Positions 12,069 to 23,530 of a DNA stretch of 64,000 bases are shown one piece after another. The notes beneath the pieces are model-generated. The model was given only the letters and a program-made list of their open reading frames with translations, had not been told where the DNA came from and did not search any database. The translations under genes were made by a program, and so were the position numbers. The DNA is taken from the NCBI RefSeq assembly GCF_000247695.1, contig NW_004624747.1:27212825-27276824 (forward strand), read 5' to 3'. Within the stretch, counting starts at the first letter, position 1. The number at the start of each line of letters is the position of its first letter. The DNA comes from Heterocephalus glaber. Taxonomy: Eukaryota > Chordata > Mammalia > Rodentia > Bathyergidae.

Positions 12069-14802
12069 CAACTGCACCGGGGCTGGTGAGTCCAGTTCTG
12101 AGCTGTGTGCCCAAGGCTAAGGAGAAATCACCTGCGGACAAGGGCAGAGGGTTCTCCCAGGACGGGGCAGCCGGATCCACAGACGGGGTGACCGCGGTGC
12201 AGGGAGGAGTCAGGCATGCAGGGCAGCAGCGGCTACAGCGGGCCTGCGCGTCCCCGGAGGGGCCAGATCTGCAGGGGCTGGACACGGAAGTGGACGGAAA
12301 CACGAGGTGCCCTGCATGGCCCCGCCCAGCGAGTCCTGGCAGCAGGGACCCTTGGTGCTGAAAGCACCCTGCACCCAGAGCTTGGCTCCTGCGGTGATCG
12401 CCTCCCAGGGCACAAGGGCGCTGAGCAGGAGCAGGGACCAAACCCCCACCCAGCAGGCAGCGGCGGCTCTCGGGGTCCAGGACTCCGTGGGCTCAGAAAT
12501 GAGACCGAAGGCCACGCAGCGGGCAGGGTGAGGGCCCCGCTGGCCTGGAGACCGCGGCACGGAGATGACAAAGGCCGCCAGTAAAGGAGAGTGACGGTGG
12601 CACGCAGCTGCAACTGAAACGCCCACGGACCCGTGGAGGAGCCGGCGGCACAGCGCCATCCAGAGCCCGGCGAGGTGTGGAGTCACGTGGGCCCCTCACC
12701 ACGCAGTGCCTGCACACAGCACCCCAGCGAGCACCCAGCCCCTCTGCGAGGGCCCCAGCTCCTGACAGGACCCGACACACCGCGGGGGTCTGAGGAGATT
12801 CCCACAGATGGAGCCCGAACAACACGCCTGGGCCAGGCCTGACTCTCAGGCTGCGGCTCACGACGTCGACCAACGCGAGGCCCGGCGGGCTATCCCGGGA
12901 GCAGAGTGGGGGTCAGGCCCGCAGGGTCGGGACAACTTGGCGAGGTGTCCTTGGTGCCCCAGGCCCTCCAGGACCCGAGCAGGACCCCGCACGCCTGGAG
13001 AGCTGGGCTGGGCCTGGGAGGGGACAGCTGCCCAGCGCCGGAGCCAGAACTCGGGCCCGAATGGCAGAGCCCAATCCAGGGTCGGAACCGCTCGGAACAG
13101 GCGCAGGCGGGAGTAACACGCAGAAGCAGGGAAGGGTGCCAGAGCCTCTGGTTCAGTTTCCAAGAAAACTGTCAGGAATCTGGGCTCTGCTGGGGCATTT
13201 CTGAGCTTTGGGTTTTTAACACTGAGTTAGTTCCAAAAGGAAAACAACTTACTGCAGCCTCACCAGGCTCCCACTGTGACCCCCATGCACCACATTCTTC
13301 CCTGCAGGCCTTTTCTGGGACGTAGGGGCTGGTGCTGCTGTCAGGAAAGCGAAGGGCAGGCTTCGGCCCCAGAGGGACAGCAGCGCTGTCTCCGACCTCA
13401 GAGGAGTACCGGGCCCAGGCTGAAGGGCTGGGGCCCAGGACCGGCTCCTGTCCACGGGGGCCAGTGTGGCTGCCTGGGGCCTGTCCCCTCCCCTCCCCTG
13501 TCCCCGAAGCCACCGAGCAGCCACAGCCCACCTGGGAAAGCCCTGAGCTGTTACCAGCACCCCAAAGCGGACGGCAGGGGTCTGGGGCCACACTGGAGGG
13601 CGTGGGACCCTGAGTGGGAGTCCCTGTCCCCTGCCTCTGGGGACGTTTGTCCACGTGGGTGTGGGTGTCAGGATGCCATGAGGACAAGACCTTCCAGCCA
13701 CCGCCCCACCCACAGAGGGTCAGTGACCGAGCCCCCCGGATGTACCCAGGCGTGACCCTCGGACGAGGAGTAGATAAAAGGCCCCTGCACCCCAACAGGT
13801 CCCTTTTGGGGTCCTCCACTCAGAGCTCGTGCAACCCGAGCTGGTACCAGTCAACTCCGTGCGGCACCCGTGCACCTGGGCACCACCGCCGCCCCACCAG
13901 GGCCCAGAGCTCAGCCCGGCCCCACCCGACTCCTCCACGACCTCGCTGTGTGCTTGGGGTCTGCAAAGACACCTTTAGTTTTTCTTAACTTACCCTCGCA
14001 CTCACACTGATAACCCAGTCCCAGCAACTCCTCCCGGAGAGTGGAAGGCAGTGTGAGTTCATCGCCCGCCTTCGAAATGAAGACTTGGGGACCTGTCACC
14101 AGCGCTCCAAGCAGAAACATTTGGTAGGGACAGGGCTCCCGGTCCAAACACCCTCCCGCGCCCTGCAGCCAGGGATGTGCTCACTGTGGGCCCAGCCTCC
14201 TGCACGCCATCCTCCCCCGCCAGCGGGAGGCAGGGGCCTGGACAGAGCTGTGAATGACGACTCCAGATGAGATCCCTGCCTGCTGTGGAGGGAAGGAGCC
14301 AGCTGCAGCTCCAGGAGTTCCCTGCAGCGACAGCAACCTAACCCGAGCCTCCCAGAGTCCAGAGAAGTGCTGCTGCCTGGGGCCGATGAAGGTCGACCTC
14401 ACTGAACTGGCTCAGGGCCAGGCAGACAGGCAGAGCCTGCACATGGGGACCTGCTGAGGGCCCACCTGGTGGGCAGAGGCAGAGAGGGAGCCAGTCCCAC
14501 TGCGGTCACTGTCTCTGAGCTGGGCTCTGTGCGCCAGAGCTCCTGTGATGGCCAGGCCGGCATTCTGCAGCATCGGGGCCGGGAGGCCGAGTGCCCTGCT
14601 TGTCCTGCCAGGCCCGGCCCTGGAGAAGGGACAGGAGGGACCTCCAGGTGGAGGAGCTGCCAAGGCCAAGGACCACAGAGGACTGGACCCAGGTCTGGGG
14701 CTCCAGAACCTCCTACCACCTTCCAGGGCCGGGAACTGGAGCCCGGCACCCTCCTCAGACCTGAGACTCGGCCTCCGGACCCACACAAAGTCCTGAGTTA
14801 GA
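12069..14802. other. Very GC-rich non-coding stretch
   Basis: CpG-containing but without clear promoter motifs. No supported exon or repeat. Confidence 0.45.
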
Positions 14803-14823
14803 TGTCTGTCTGTCTGTCTGTCC
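14803..14823 (+). repeat. (CTGT)n microsatellite
   Basis: Five CTGT units next to a B1-dID element. Confidence 0.95.
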
Positions 14824-15010
14824 AGAGTACGAGGAATTGAACCGGGGCCTTCACCTTGACCCCCAAACCCAGCTCTTTTTATAACTTCTATTTTTCATTT
14901 TGAGACAGCGTCTCACTAAGTTGCCCATGCTAGGCTCAATCTTGCCACCCTCCTGCTGCAGCCTCCAGCGAGTAGCTGGGATCACAGGCACACACCGCAC
15001 CAGGCTGGGC
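14822..15010 (-). mobile_element. B1-dID composite SINE
   Basis: Plus strand reads the ID half first (ATTGAACCGGGGCCTTCACC), then TTTTGAGACAGCGTCTCACT and GTAGCTGGGATCACAGGCAC. A CTGT repeat abuts the left end. Confidence 0.75.
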
Positions 15011-16454
15011 AGCCTGTGGGTGCCACTCTGAGGCTTGGGCCAGGAGCTCAGCAGGTGGAAAAGTCACAAACTCCGAGAAGCTGGGGATAGCACTGGGGCC
15101 TTCACCCTGCCAGACGCCCGAGTGAACTGTTGCAGGGTGTGAAGGTGGGCACTGCAGGCTCAAGGCCCCCCGAGATCCCCTGAAGAAGAGGTCAGCCGAC
15201 AGCCCCCCAAGGGCCTCCTGGGTCCAGCTCCTGAGGGCTGGCATCCCCACCACAAAATAAACCCTCCTCTAAGTGGTCACGGCTGTCTGCTCTCCCGTGG
15301 GGGACCCCGAGCTTATCCACAGCCGAAGCCTGCAGTGATTTGGGGAGCCCAAAATCGCCAGTGCCCCCACAGGGAGCAGGACTGTGGGCCCCACCCCGGC
15401 GGCCTTTCCGCTGCCACCCTGCACTCAGAGGCCCGGCTCCGGGTCACCGAGCTCTGAGCTTCTCCCGGAGACCCCGCTTCGCTTTGTGGGACCTCTCCTT
15501 CCTCATCTGCGAGCCCTCAGAGATGCTCCAGACAGTGCCTGGGCACCCCCTCAGCCCACCCGCTTGCATCAGGACAGGGTCACCAGGGGCAGGCCACCCC
15601 CCCACCCCCACCCCCCCGTCACTGGCTCACCTCGCGCCTGCTGCCCCTTAACTTCCCTAAGAGGACAGTGCCTGCCTGGCAACGTGTCGCGGCTCACTTC
15701 CTGCAGCGCCCAGGGTCTCCAGTGAGGGGCAGTCTCAGCCCAGCGGGGCCCTGGATCTAATTGGGGCCCTAATCGGATGGACCCTTCGCCCTCATGTGAC
15801 AGGCTGCCTGATTAGCACCCCACCCAGAGGTGCCCTCCGCTTCCCCTCCCAGAGTCAGCAGGCAGGCCAGGGCTGGGTCAAGATGGAGGTCCCGGTTCTG
15901 GACAGCTCAGGACACACAAGGCACAGAGATCCAGGAGAGGGGCCTCGGGCCCTCTGGAGGGCTGCAGAAGGGACCACATCGCCCTCTGGCTCCTCTTAGG
16001 CTGTCCCCAAAGTCCCTTGGGCTGAGCACATTGGAAGCCAGGCCTGAGAGGGGGCGACAGGGCGGGGTCCCCATCACTGACTGCCGCCCCACCCTGCCCT
16101 GCGCTCTGGTTATGAAACAGCAGCACAGGTCCCTGAGGACAGTGTCTAAGCCCAGATGTAACCCTGGGTCCCCGGGGAACCGAGAAGAGGCCCCACCTCT
16201 GCCACCAGCAGCCGGGTCAGTTTCCCCGGCGGAAGGAGCCTGAGCCCAGCCAGGAGCGGCCAGGCTCTGCCTAAAGTCCCAGGACGCTGGGTGCAAACGC
16301 CTCAGCTCACACCCTCGCCCTGGCTTCCTGCCTGTGGGGTCACTGCCAGTCACCCAGCCCTCTGTGCAGCCTTCCCCAAGGGGACAGTAGTGACAGGACA
16401 TCCGCAGGCTTCAGAAACAAGTAGGACACCTGAGTAGTTGGAAACAAAAGGCAT
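15011..16454. other. GC-rich non-coding stretch
   Basis: Nothing recognised between two B1-dID elements. GCCCTCTGG near 15982 is only a weak CTCF-like string. Confidence 0.45.
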
Positions 16455-16650
16455 CAGCCGGGCACGGGGGCCACACCTGGGATCCCAGCACTCACGGAGG
16501 CTGAGGCAGGAGGATCGCAATGTTGAGCCCAGCCTGGGCAACTTAGGGACTTAGCAAAATCCTGTCTCAGAGCAAAACATTTAACAAGGGCGGGGGATGC
16601 AGCTCAGTGTGAAGGCCTTGGGTTCAACCTCCAGTGCCGCAAAGAGAAAA
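16455..16650 (+). mobile_element. B1-dID composite SINE
   Basis: GCCGGGCACGGGGGCCACAC, GAGGCTGAGGCAGGAGGATC, then GGGGGATGCAGCTCAGTGTG and GGGTTCAACCTCCAGTGCCG. Confidence 0.82.
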
Positions 16651-17259
16651 AACTATTCTCCCACCTGTCCCAGCTCAGGAGCCCCGAAGCCTGGCATCAC
16701 GGTTGAGGCCCGGCCAGGTGCCCCAGGGGAGACCCTCCTGCGCTCCCAGGCTTGGCGGGGCTGATGGCTCCCAGTCTCCGCACCACCTCCTTTCTGAGTG
16801 CCTCCTCTGCCCGCTCCTGGTCAACTCCGGAGCTGGCAGGGCTGAGTCCCAGACCATGAGGCCCAGATCCGACTTGGGGACGGTCCTGCCCACACCCTGC
16901 CTGGAGGGACGCTGGGCCCGCAGGGCGCGTGACGTGAGGGGCTGCCCCTGTGTCCAGGGCAGCGTTGCTGTCACTTGGTGGCATGAGGACCCTGACTCGG
17001 GACAGGGGATTGCTGTCCCCGCAGTGGGTGCAGGCCGGGCTCTGGGACACCGCCACGGCGGGGGTCCCAATCCGGCCACATCTCCACGTGGAGATCATCT
17101 CACTGTGTCCCCCAGACCTGTGCCACTGTCTTGCAAAAGGACAGCACCTGCCTGAAAAGACAGAGCCGGCGAAGCCAGGCGGGACAGCTGAGTGCCATCC
17201 GAGGCAGGGCCTGTGGGAAGCCGTGTCCCTGGGCAAGGCTGGACCGTTGTCCCTCTCCC

Positions 17260-17530
17260 TCCAGGTTCCTCCCTGACTCTGCTTCCCGGCTGCCATGAGA
17301 TGAGCAGCTCCCTTCCACCAGGCCCTCCTGCACACCCCTAACCATGCAAGGACAGAGACTTCTACAGCAAGAGCCAAACACACCTCTCCCCTCAAGCTGC
17401 AGTGCTGGGCCTCGTGTCCCAGCAGACCAGGCCTGAACTTCAACAAAGCCCACAGCACCCCAGAGCAGGAGCATTAGGAATTCCCTCAGGGACCCTGGTA
17501 CTCTCTGAATTAGTCCATTGTCCTCTCAGC
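17260..17530 (+). mobile_element. Possible LTR fragment
   Basis: TCTGCTTCCCGGCTGCCATG and following text resemble the 3' part of rodent/MaLR LTRs. The match is weak and GC-drifted. Confidence 0.3.
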
Positions 17531-18064
17531 AAGTCCAGGACAGCAGCAGCAGCAGCCCCAGTGGCCTATGTCCATACCAGCCGAGCCCAGTGGCTCCACC
17601 CCCCCCCCTCGAATGCCCCATTAGGGACCCGCCGTCATCCTCCACGACCCCAAGGAGGGCAAGGTCCCGAGCTGGGACTCACACACCGGGCCCACCTGGG
17701 CTCCGGGCCTGAGCTCACACCAGGGCCAGGACAGGACCCAGCCCAGCACAGGGCCCAAGTCTTGGGTGCCTCCCAGAACCCAATCTGGGGACCAGGGCAG
17801 GGGAAGCCTGGGGAACAGGTGTACCCATCCTGCAGGGCCACAGCTGCGGTTCGCTTCAGGAGACCCGAGGGTGAAGACGCATCCATGGCAGCCCTGCCCG
17901 CTCCAGCTGCACCCCACTCATGGCCAGGGGACCCCACTAGTCCCCAGCAGAGCCTCCATGCCACACTCACAGGAACACAGTGGTCACACACCAGGCCCAG
18001 AGCTGCAGGAGGGGAGGCCATGACCCCACCTGCCTGGAGTGTGCCCTGCACTGTGACTGGCTGC

Positions 18065-18103
18065 CACACACACACACACACACACTCACACACGCACGCA
18101 CGC
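18065..18103 (+). repeat. (CA)n microsatellite
   Basis: CACACA run with CACG variants at its right end. Confidence 0.95.
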
Positions 18104-19970
18104 TGGAGACTGTTGCTGAGCCGGGGGCTGACCCAGCCCAGCAGATGGAGTGCCCTTCATGGCCAGGCTGGGCTCTGTGCTTCTTGCTGCAGTGACTGTG
18201 TATCCCCTTTTCACGAGCTCAGTGCCCACCGGCTCCACCACCAGGGCCCTCCCACGAGGAGGGAAACCGACAAGGCCCCAAGCCCTGGGCCTCCGGCACC
18301 AACACAAACCCTAACCCTGGACTGGGGGTCCGGAACCCAGCACCTGTGCCCTTGTCTCCTCTGCCCTGATCAATGGGAGCCTCGGCCACAGTGGTCCAAG
18401 CCTGAGAATCCCTGTCCCCGCCCAGAATGCCCACCAATCACACTGGTGGACCGTGGCACCACCTGTCTGCATGTCCTCACTGTGGACACTGCCAAGCACC
18501 CAGGGTATGTGATCCCTGGGGTCCCCCAGAGCCCCCAAAGTCTAATTCTGCTCAGGGACCCTCTTTGTGGTGGGCCGGAGGGAAGTGCAGCCAACAGCAG
18601 GGTCCACAGGGCGAGACCCTCACCCCTCCTCCTCGCAAGAGTCACCGACCTCACCCTCCACCACCAGGGTCAGGGCTGCAGGATGGAGGGCCAGCACCTT
18701 GGCCAGTCCCTCCCAGGTTCCCAGAACAACAGGATCTGACACACCCTCCTCCCGAGATGGGGTCACCGTGCCCTCCAGGGGACACCTGGCACAGCGCCAC
18801 GTGGATGCTCCCGGCACAGACCTGCCTGGCCCATGCTGTCACCGTCACCAGGGCGACCCCAGCCCCAAAGATGCTGCTGCTTTGAAGGCCACGCCCCAGG
18901 CCCCCGGGAACTGCTGGGATGAGGCTCCCCGTGCCTGTCAGACTCGGGGTGCAGCCCATAGCGTGGGCACCACACTGCTAACGAACCCAATCATGACTGA
19001 ACCCAAATGTGCACGGGGTGCAGGGTGGGGAAGGAAGCCCCCGGCCGCTCCTCACTGCCTGTACCCCACCGCGCCTGGGCCCTGGCCCGCTGCCTCCGCC
19101 TCCCGAGCACACCCGGTTCCCGCGGCCCCAAGACTCCCCACACCTGTGGCCTGGCCTCCTGGGCTGGTGGGAGGCTGCTCCCCAGCCGTGATGTCTGCAG
19201 ACAGCACCAGGAAAGCCGCCCTCGGACACCCCTCCTGACCCACAGCTGCCTCTCCAAGGGGCAGAGGATGCCAGCCGCCTAGTCTTCGGGAGTGACTTAG
19301 AAAGGCCACGCTGGCCCACGGCCTGGCCCAGCCACTCCACCCCACAAGGCTGTCCCAATGTCCAAGGTCTGAACCTGCTGTGGTACCCACAAGTTCAGGG
19401 CTCTGCAGGGAGGGAGGAAGCCAGGCAAGGGCGGGCATTGTTTTCCTCCACCCCAGCCACCGGCCCCTTCACAGTGGGCCCCAGACACCCCTCCCATCGG
19501 CACTGGCCGCTCCGGCTCGGACCTGGACAGAAGGAAGGAAGGAAGTGGCTCTGCAGCCTGCTTCGGGGCCGGGGGCTGGACTCCTAGCGCCCCCAACTCC
19601 GTGTCTCCCACTTCCACATCGGCTCCCTCTGGTCGCTCGGCCCGCCCTGAGCGGACAGGAACAGTCTCACCAAGTCCCCAGGGCCTCCAACCTCCAGGCA
19701 CCCCCCAGCACCCTGAGGACCTGCCAGGGCCAGCAAGGAGCACAGGCAGCAGCAGCTGGGGCTGCCCACGGCCTCCCTGCCCAGTGTGGGAGGAGCACTG
19801 CTCACCCGACATCCTCCCTGCCTGTTCCTCCGCCACCAGCTGCAGGGCAGCCAGAGTGGGCTCCAGGGACCAGCCGCCTTCCACGGGGCCTCCCAGGCCT
19901 GCCCAACCCTGGCAGGTCACCCCCGGTTTCCAAGGGGAGAATGCACCCTGGTGAGCAGCCTGTGTGTGCG

Positions 19971-20036
19971 CACGCACACACACGCACGCACGCACGCGAG
20001 CACACACACACACACACGCACACATGCACCCTCTGC
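19971..20036 (+). repeat. (CA)n/(CACG)n microsatellite
   Basis: Alternating CACA and GCAC units. The alternating purine-pyrimidine tract could adopt Z-DNA. Confidence 0.95.
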
Positions 20037-20129
20037 CTCCCGGGACCTCTGTCTGTCTTGACAAATCATCAGAGCGGGACGTGAAGTGACAAATTCTCAG
20101 CACGTGTGGCGGCTCGGGCCCTGCTTCAG

Positions 20130-21070
20130 ATGGGATCGAAGTCACACGCGGCCCCTTTGTCCCTGTCCCTCCCGGCTGCCCCCACCCACCCGGTGCGGTC
20201 CTGCTGTGAGCGCCGCAGGCTTCCACCCCTGCCCACCTACAAAGGCTCTGCGGAGGCCACGATGTCAAACTTCGCCCGAGGGGCTTTCCGAAAAGCGGGG
20301 GCGACGGGAGGGTACCGAGCCCAGCGCCCTGTCGCCGGCAGCCACAGCCAAGGCCCTTCCCTCTGACCCGGACCCTGCGTTGCACCCGGAACCGGAGCCC
20401 TGCGCCTGGCTGAGTACCGCCGCCTCCTGCGCCCAGGGCCGCTGAAGGGCATCTGCAGCCCGGGGCAAAACAACTTTGTCTGGGCCAAGAGTTTCCGGCT
20501 TTGCCCTGCAATCCCCGAAGCGGCAGCGCGGGTGCGGAATGGTGAGTCGAGCGGGAGCTATTCTTAGGAGAACGGAGTCAGCCTCGGCTTACCTGGGACG
20601 AGGGCCCGCAGGCCCAGCCCGAGCGGAGGAGCGGAGGCCGAGAGAGGACTGCAGCGCTGTGTCAGATTACACGGGGCGGGGGCGGGCAGGGGCGGCACCC
20701 GGCAGCGGCCAGGCCGAGGCGAGCCCGGCCCTGTGCGGCCCGGCTAGGAACGATTCATTAGTCTCCCGCAGGCTGGTCAGGGAAGGGGCCAGCCGCCACG
20801 CAGCGGCAGCTGGGCTGCGCAGCGTCAGTAGCCAGCACACACGGGCACGCACGCACACACACCAAGATGGCTCTGTCCCCGCGCTGCCTGCCGGAGCCGC
20901 GGGTAGAGCTGTGGTCAGGAAGGAGCCAGCGGCGGCAGACACGGAGGCGGAGCCACTCGGCGGCCGTGGGGCTGCAGATGCTCGGTGCAGAAGCCAGGCC
21001 AGGGCCTGCCTCCGGACGCACTGCCCACCACCTGGCCACCGCCCCTCCTCAGAACTGCCCGGCTGCTAGA
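20130..21070. promoter_or_regulatory. Orphan CpG island with splice donors on both strands
   Basis: Dense CpG sequence with GC boxes (for example GGGGCGGGGGCGGGC near 20676), far from STX2. It holds a strong plus-strand donor (AATG/GTGAGT, exon end 20541) and a strong minus-strand donor (CCCAG/GTAAGC, exon end 20593). No convincing coding exon is seen. It could be the first exon(s) of a non-coding transcript, or an upstream minus-strand first exon of RIMBP2, which lies on this side of STX2 on the same strand in human. The function is inferred. Confidence 0.5.
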
Positions 21071-21090
21071 CTCACCGCTACCTAGCAACC

Positions 21091-21180
21091 GCGGTGCAGG
21101 GAGGTGCAGGGAGGTGCAGGGAGGTGCAGGGAGGTGCAGGGAGGTGCAGGGAGGTGCAGGGAGGTGCAGGGAGGTGCCGG
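21091..21180 (+). repeat. 10-bp minisatellite (GAGGTGCAGG)9
   Basis: Nine uninterrupted 10-base units, seven of them identical, at the edge of the orphan CpG island. Such homogeneity suggests recent expansion and likely length polymorphism. Confidence 0.97.
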
Positions 21181-21725
21181 GGTGCGTGTGTGGACTGCAC
21201 GGCCATGCACACGCACACGCGGACACACACGCACTTCCCCCCAAGTGGGGGGTTCCCGTCTGCTCTGCGGGACCCCACACCCACAGGCTCAGGGTGCCAG
21301 GAAGAGGACTGGAGAGGCACAGGACACCATGTGGCACCATGGGCCCCTCGGCAGGGCGGGGGGCTGAGCGGCTTTGCTCCCCCCAAGTCGCAGAGCTGCT
21401 TCGGCCTCAGGCCTCACCTCGCACATCACCTCGAGTGACCGCAGCACGCAGCACGTGGCCAGCCGGGCCTTCCTAGGCCAGATGCAGTTTCCCCTCTGAA
21501 TCGTCCACCTCTGACTCACCCGCAGGATGAGGCCCCAGACCCCAGGCTCACTGCCCCCGCCTCTCCCACAGAGCTGATTTGCCCAACGCCTGGAAGCTGG
21601 GGCCAAGGGCCTGTGCTCCCCCTGTCCCTGGGGAGGGAGCCAGCAGCCCTTCAGCAGCAGCCGGGCAGGGTTAGCAGAGCCCCTCACCAGCAGCAGCACC
21701 AGCCACACAGGCAGAGGCAGGGACA

Positions 21726-21960
21726 CCCCAAGATGTGGTCTGTCCCTGCAGTGGAATAGTACTCAGCCATGAAAAGCAGCGGGGTCTAATTTCACATGCG
21801 CGGTGTGGACCCTGAAAACATGGTGCTGAGGGAATCACGACGCAGTCGGCTGCACAGGGTGCGACTCTGATTTCATGAAATGTGGAACCCATCGGGACAG
21901 GCCGGTCAGTGGTGGCCAGGGTGGCTGGGGAGGGGTTGCCATACTCGGGGGTGACAACAG
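21726..21960 (+). mobile_element. Old L1 3' UTR fragment
   Basis: GTGGAATAGTACTCAGCCAT, then a TGAAAACATGGTGCTGAG segment, TTTCATGAAATGTGGAA and GGTCAGTGGTGGCCAGGG follow the order of an L1M-type 3' UTR, GC-shifted by age. Confidence 0.6.
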
Positions 21961-22869
21961 CCAGTGGCCCTGGGCGGGGTGGGGGCTGCACGGCGCACGG
22001 ATGGGCGCACCCTGCACGACCAGCTCACACTAGCTCCTTCTATGTTGTGGGAACCGACTGCAGGACCCAGCCAGACCTGGAGCCACGCGTGTGGCCCCAC
22101 AGAGGCCAGGCCGCCCCCCCCCCCAGTGCACGAGGCCACAGGGCTGGACCAGAAGCACCCGGGCCCTCGGGGAGGACTGGAACCCAGCTTCTTGCCCGAC
22201 TTCCTCAAAAACCCGGAGTCCATGTTGGAAGTGGATCTGTGGATCCTGCTGGCCCTGGGTCCGAGCCTTCTGGAGCCCCAGATGTGGTCTCATGTGCAGG
22301 CACCGTGCCATCCTGGGCGAGCACACGTGGGTGTCAGCCGGGTGGCCGCTCCGTCTCCACTGGGCCCAGCCCTAGCGCTGGACAGTGGGGCCCTCGAGGA
22401 GGTTGGAGCCCGAGTGTCCTGCAGCCAGGCCAGGGTCCTCCCTGGGTCACCACTGATGCCACAAAACTCAGAACTTCGTGCATACAACTCTGGAAACCAA
22501 CCGTGCTGAGCCCTCGGCAGCAGGTCCCCAGGGCGCCAAGCTTGAAGCCACCCGTCCCGGGCAGTGGGGACGAGTTCCCATGAGGGGCACCTGCCAGGTC
22601 CAGGGACAGGGAGGCCCAGGAGGAAGTCAAGTGTGGGGCCAGGCACCAGCCACAGCTCCCGCCCTGGGCCCTGGAGGTCCCAGGCCACAACTGCCCCTCC
22701 ACCTGGGGCGCCAGCACCCACTGCCCTCTAACAGTGCCTGTCCTGCCTCCGAAAGGCCCACAGCCAGACTGGTCAGCTAGGCCTTGGCAAGCACCTTCCT
22801 GGGGGCTGGGAGCAGTGGGGACTGAGTCCAGGAAGCACTGAGTTTCACCCCCTAAATCCCTGGCCCCTT

Positions 22870-23045
22870 TTTTGTTTGAGGTACTTGGGTCTGAACCTAG
22901 CCTTTGCAGTAAGCTATATCCTCATCCCTTTTTTTTTAACCTTGATACAGTGTCTTGCTAATTTGCTGAGCTGCCAGACTGGGCTCCAACTGGGATCCTC
23001 CCGCCTCAGCCTTCTGAGAAGCTGGGATCACAGCCATGGCAGGCC
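22870..23045 (-). mobile_element. B1-dID composite SINE
   Basis: ID half (GGTACTTGGGTCTGAACCTA) then the B1 complement (CAGTGTCTTGCTAATTTGCT, CCTCCCGCCTCAGCCTTCTG) on the plus strand. Confidence 0.72.
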
Positions 23046-23389
23046 AGCTGTGGCAGCTCCCTGAAGGCAGGCGCTCACAGGAGCTGGGCATCGTGCCAGG
23101 AGCTTTCTGGAAGGAGCGCGTGGTGCTCAATGCTGTCTGCGTGAGAGCAGGGAACGAGGGCCAGGAAGCAGGTGTGCAGCAGGGCGCTGCAGTAGGCAGG
23201 AACACGGTCACTAACAAGGACCAGGCGGGGGCGGGTGCTGCGTGGGCTACGCAAGATGACGGTCATGCGTCATCTCGTTCCAGCAAACATATGCAATGTT
23301 GTATACGGATGTGTTTACTATTTCGGGCAAAAATCAGTAGCTTTCCTACGTAAGGGTGACGACCCACTGGAAACGGAAGAAAAAGCCCC

Positions 23390-23530
23390 TTACACTGAGC
23401 TCCATCCCCAGCCCCTTTATTCTTTGAGACAGGGTCTTGATAAATTGCCTGGGCTGGGCTGGAACCTGTGATCCTCCTGCCTCAGCCTCCCAAGCAGCAG
23501 GAAGGCTTCATCACCACACCCAGCCATGGT
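23390..23530 (-). mobile_element. B1-dID composite SINE
   Basis: TGAGCTCCATCCCCAGCCCC (ID half), TTTGAGACAGGGTCTTGATA and CCTCCTGCCTCAGCCTCCCA. Confidence 0.75.

Larger units (their letters stand above)
17531..20129. other. Stop-poor GC-rich stretch
   Basis: Holds two CA microsatellites and the longest open frame of the window (17402-18739, plus, 445 codons), which overlaps several antisense frames and has no recognisable domain; treated as non-coding. Confidence 0.45.

Noticed and set aside
18308..18318. Telomere-like AACCCTAACCCT string
   Set aside because: Fewer than two units; chance.
19297..20511. 404-codon minus-strand open frame
   Set aside because: It overlaps other long frames, is rich in Gly/Pro/Arg/Ala, translates a CA microsatellite as Cys-Val repeats and shows no domain or splice context.
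21091..21180. CRISPR-like array
   Set aside because: Direct 10-base tandem units without spacers in a mammalian genome: a minisatellite.
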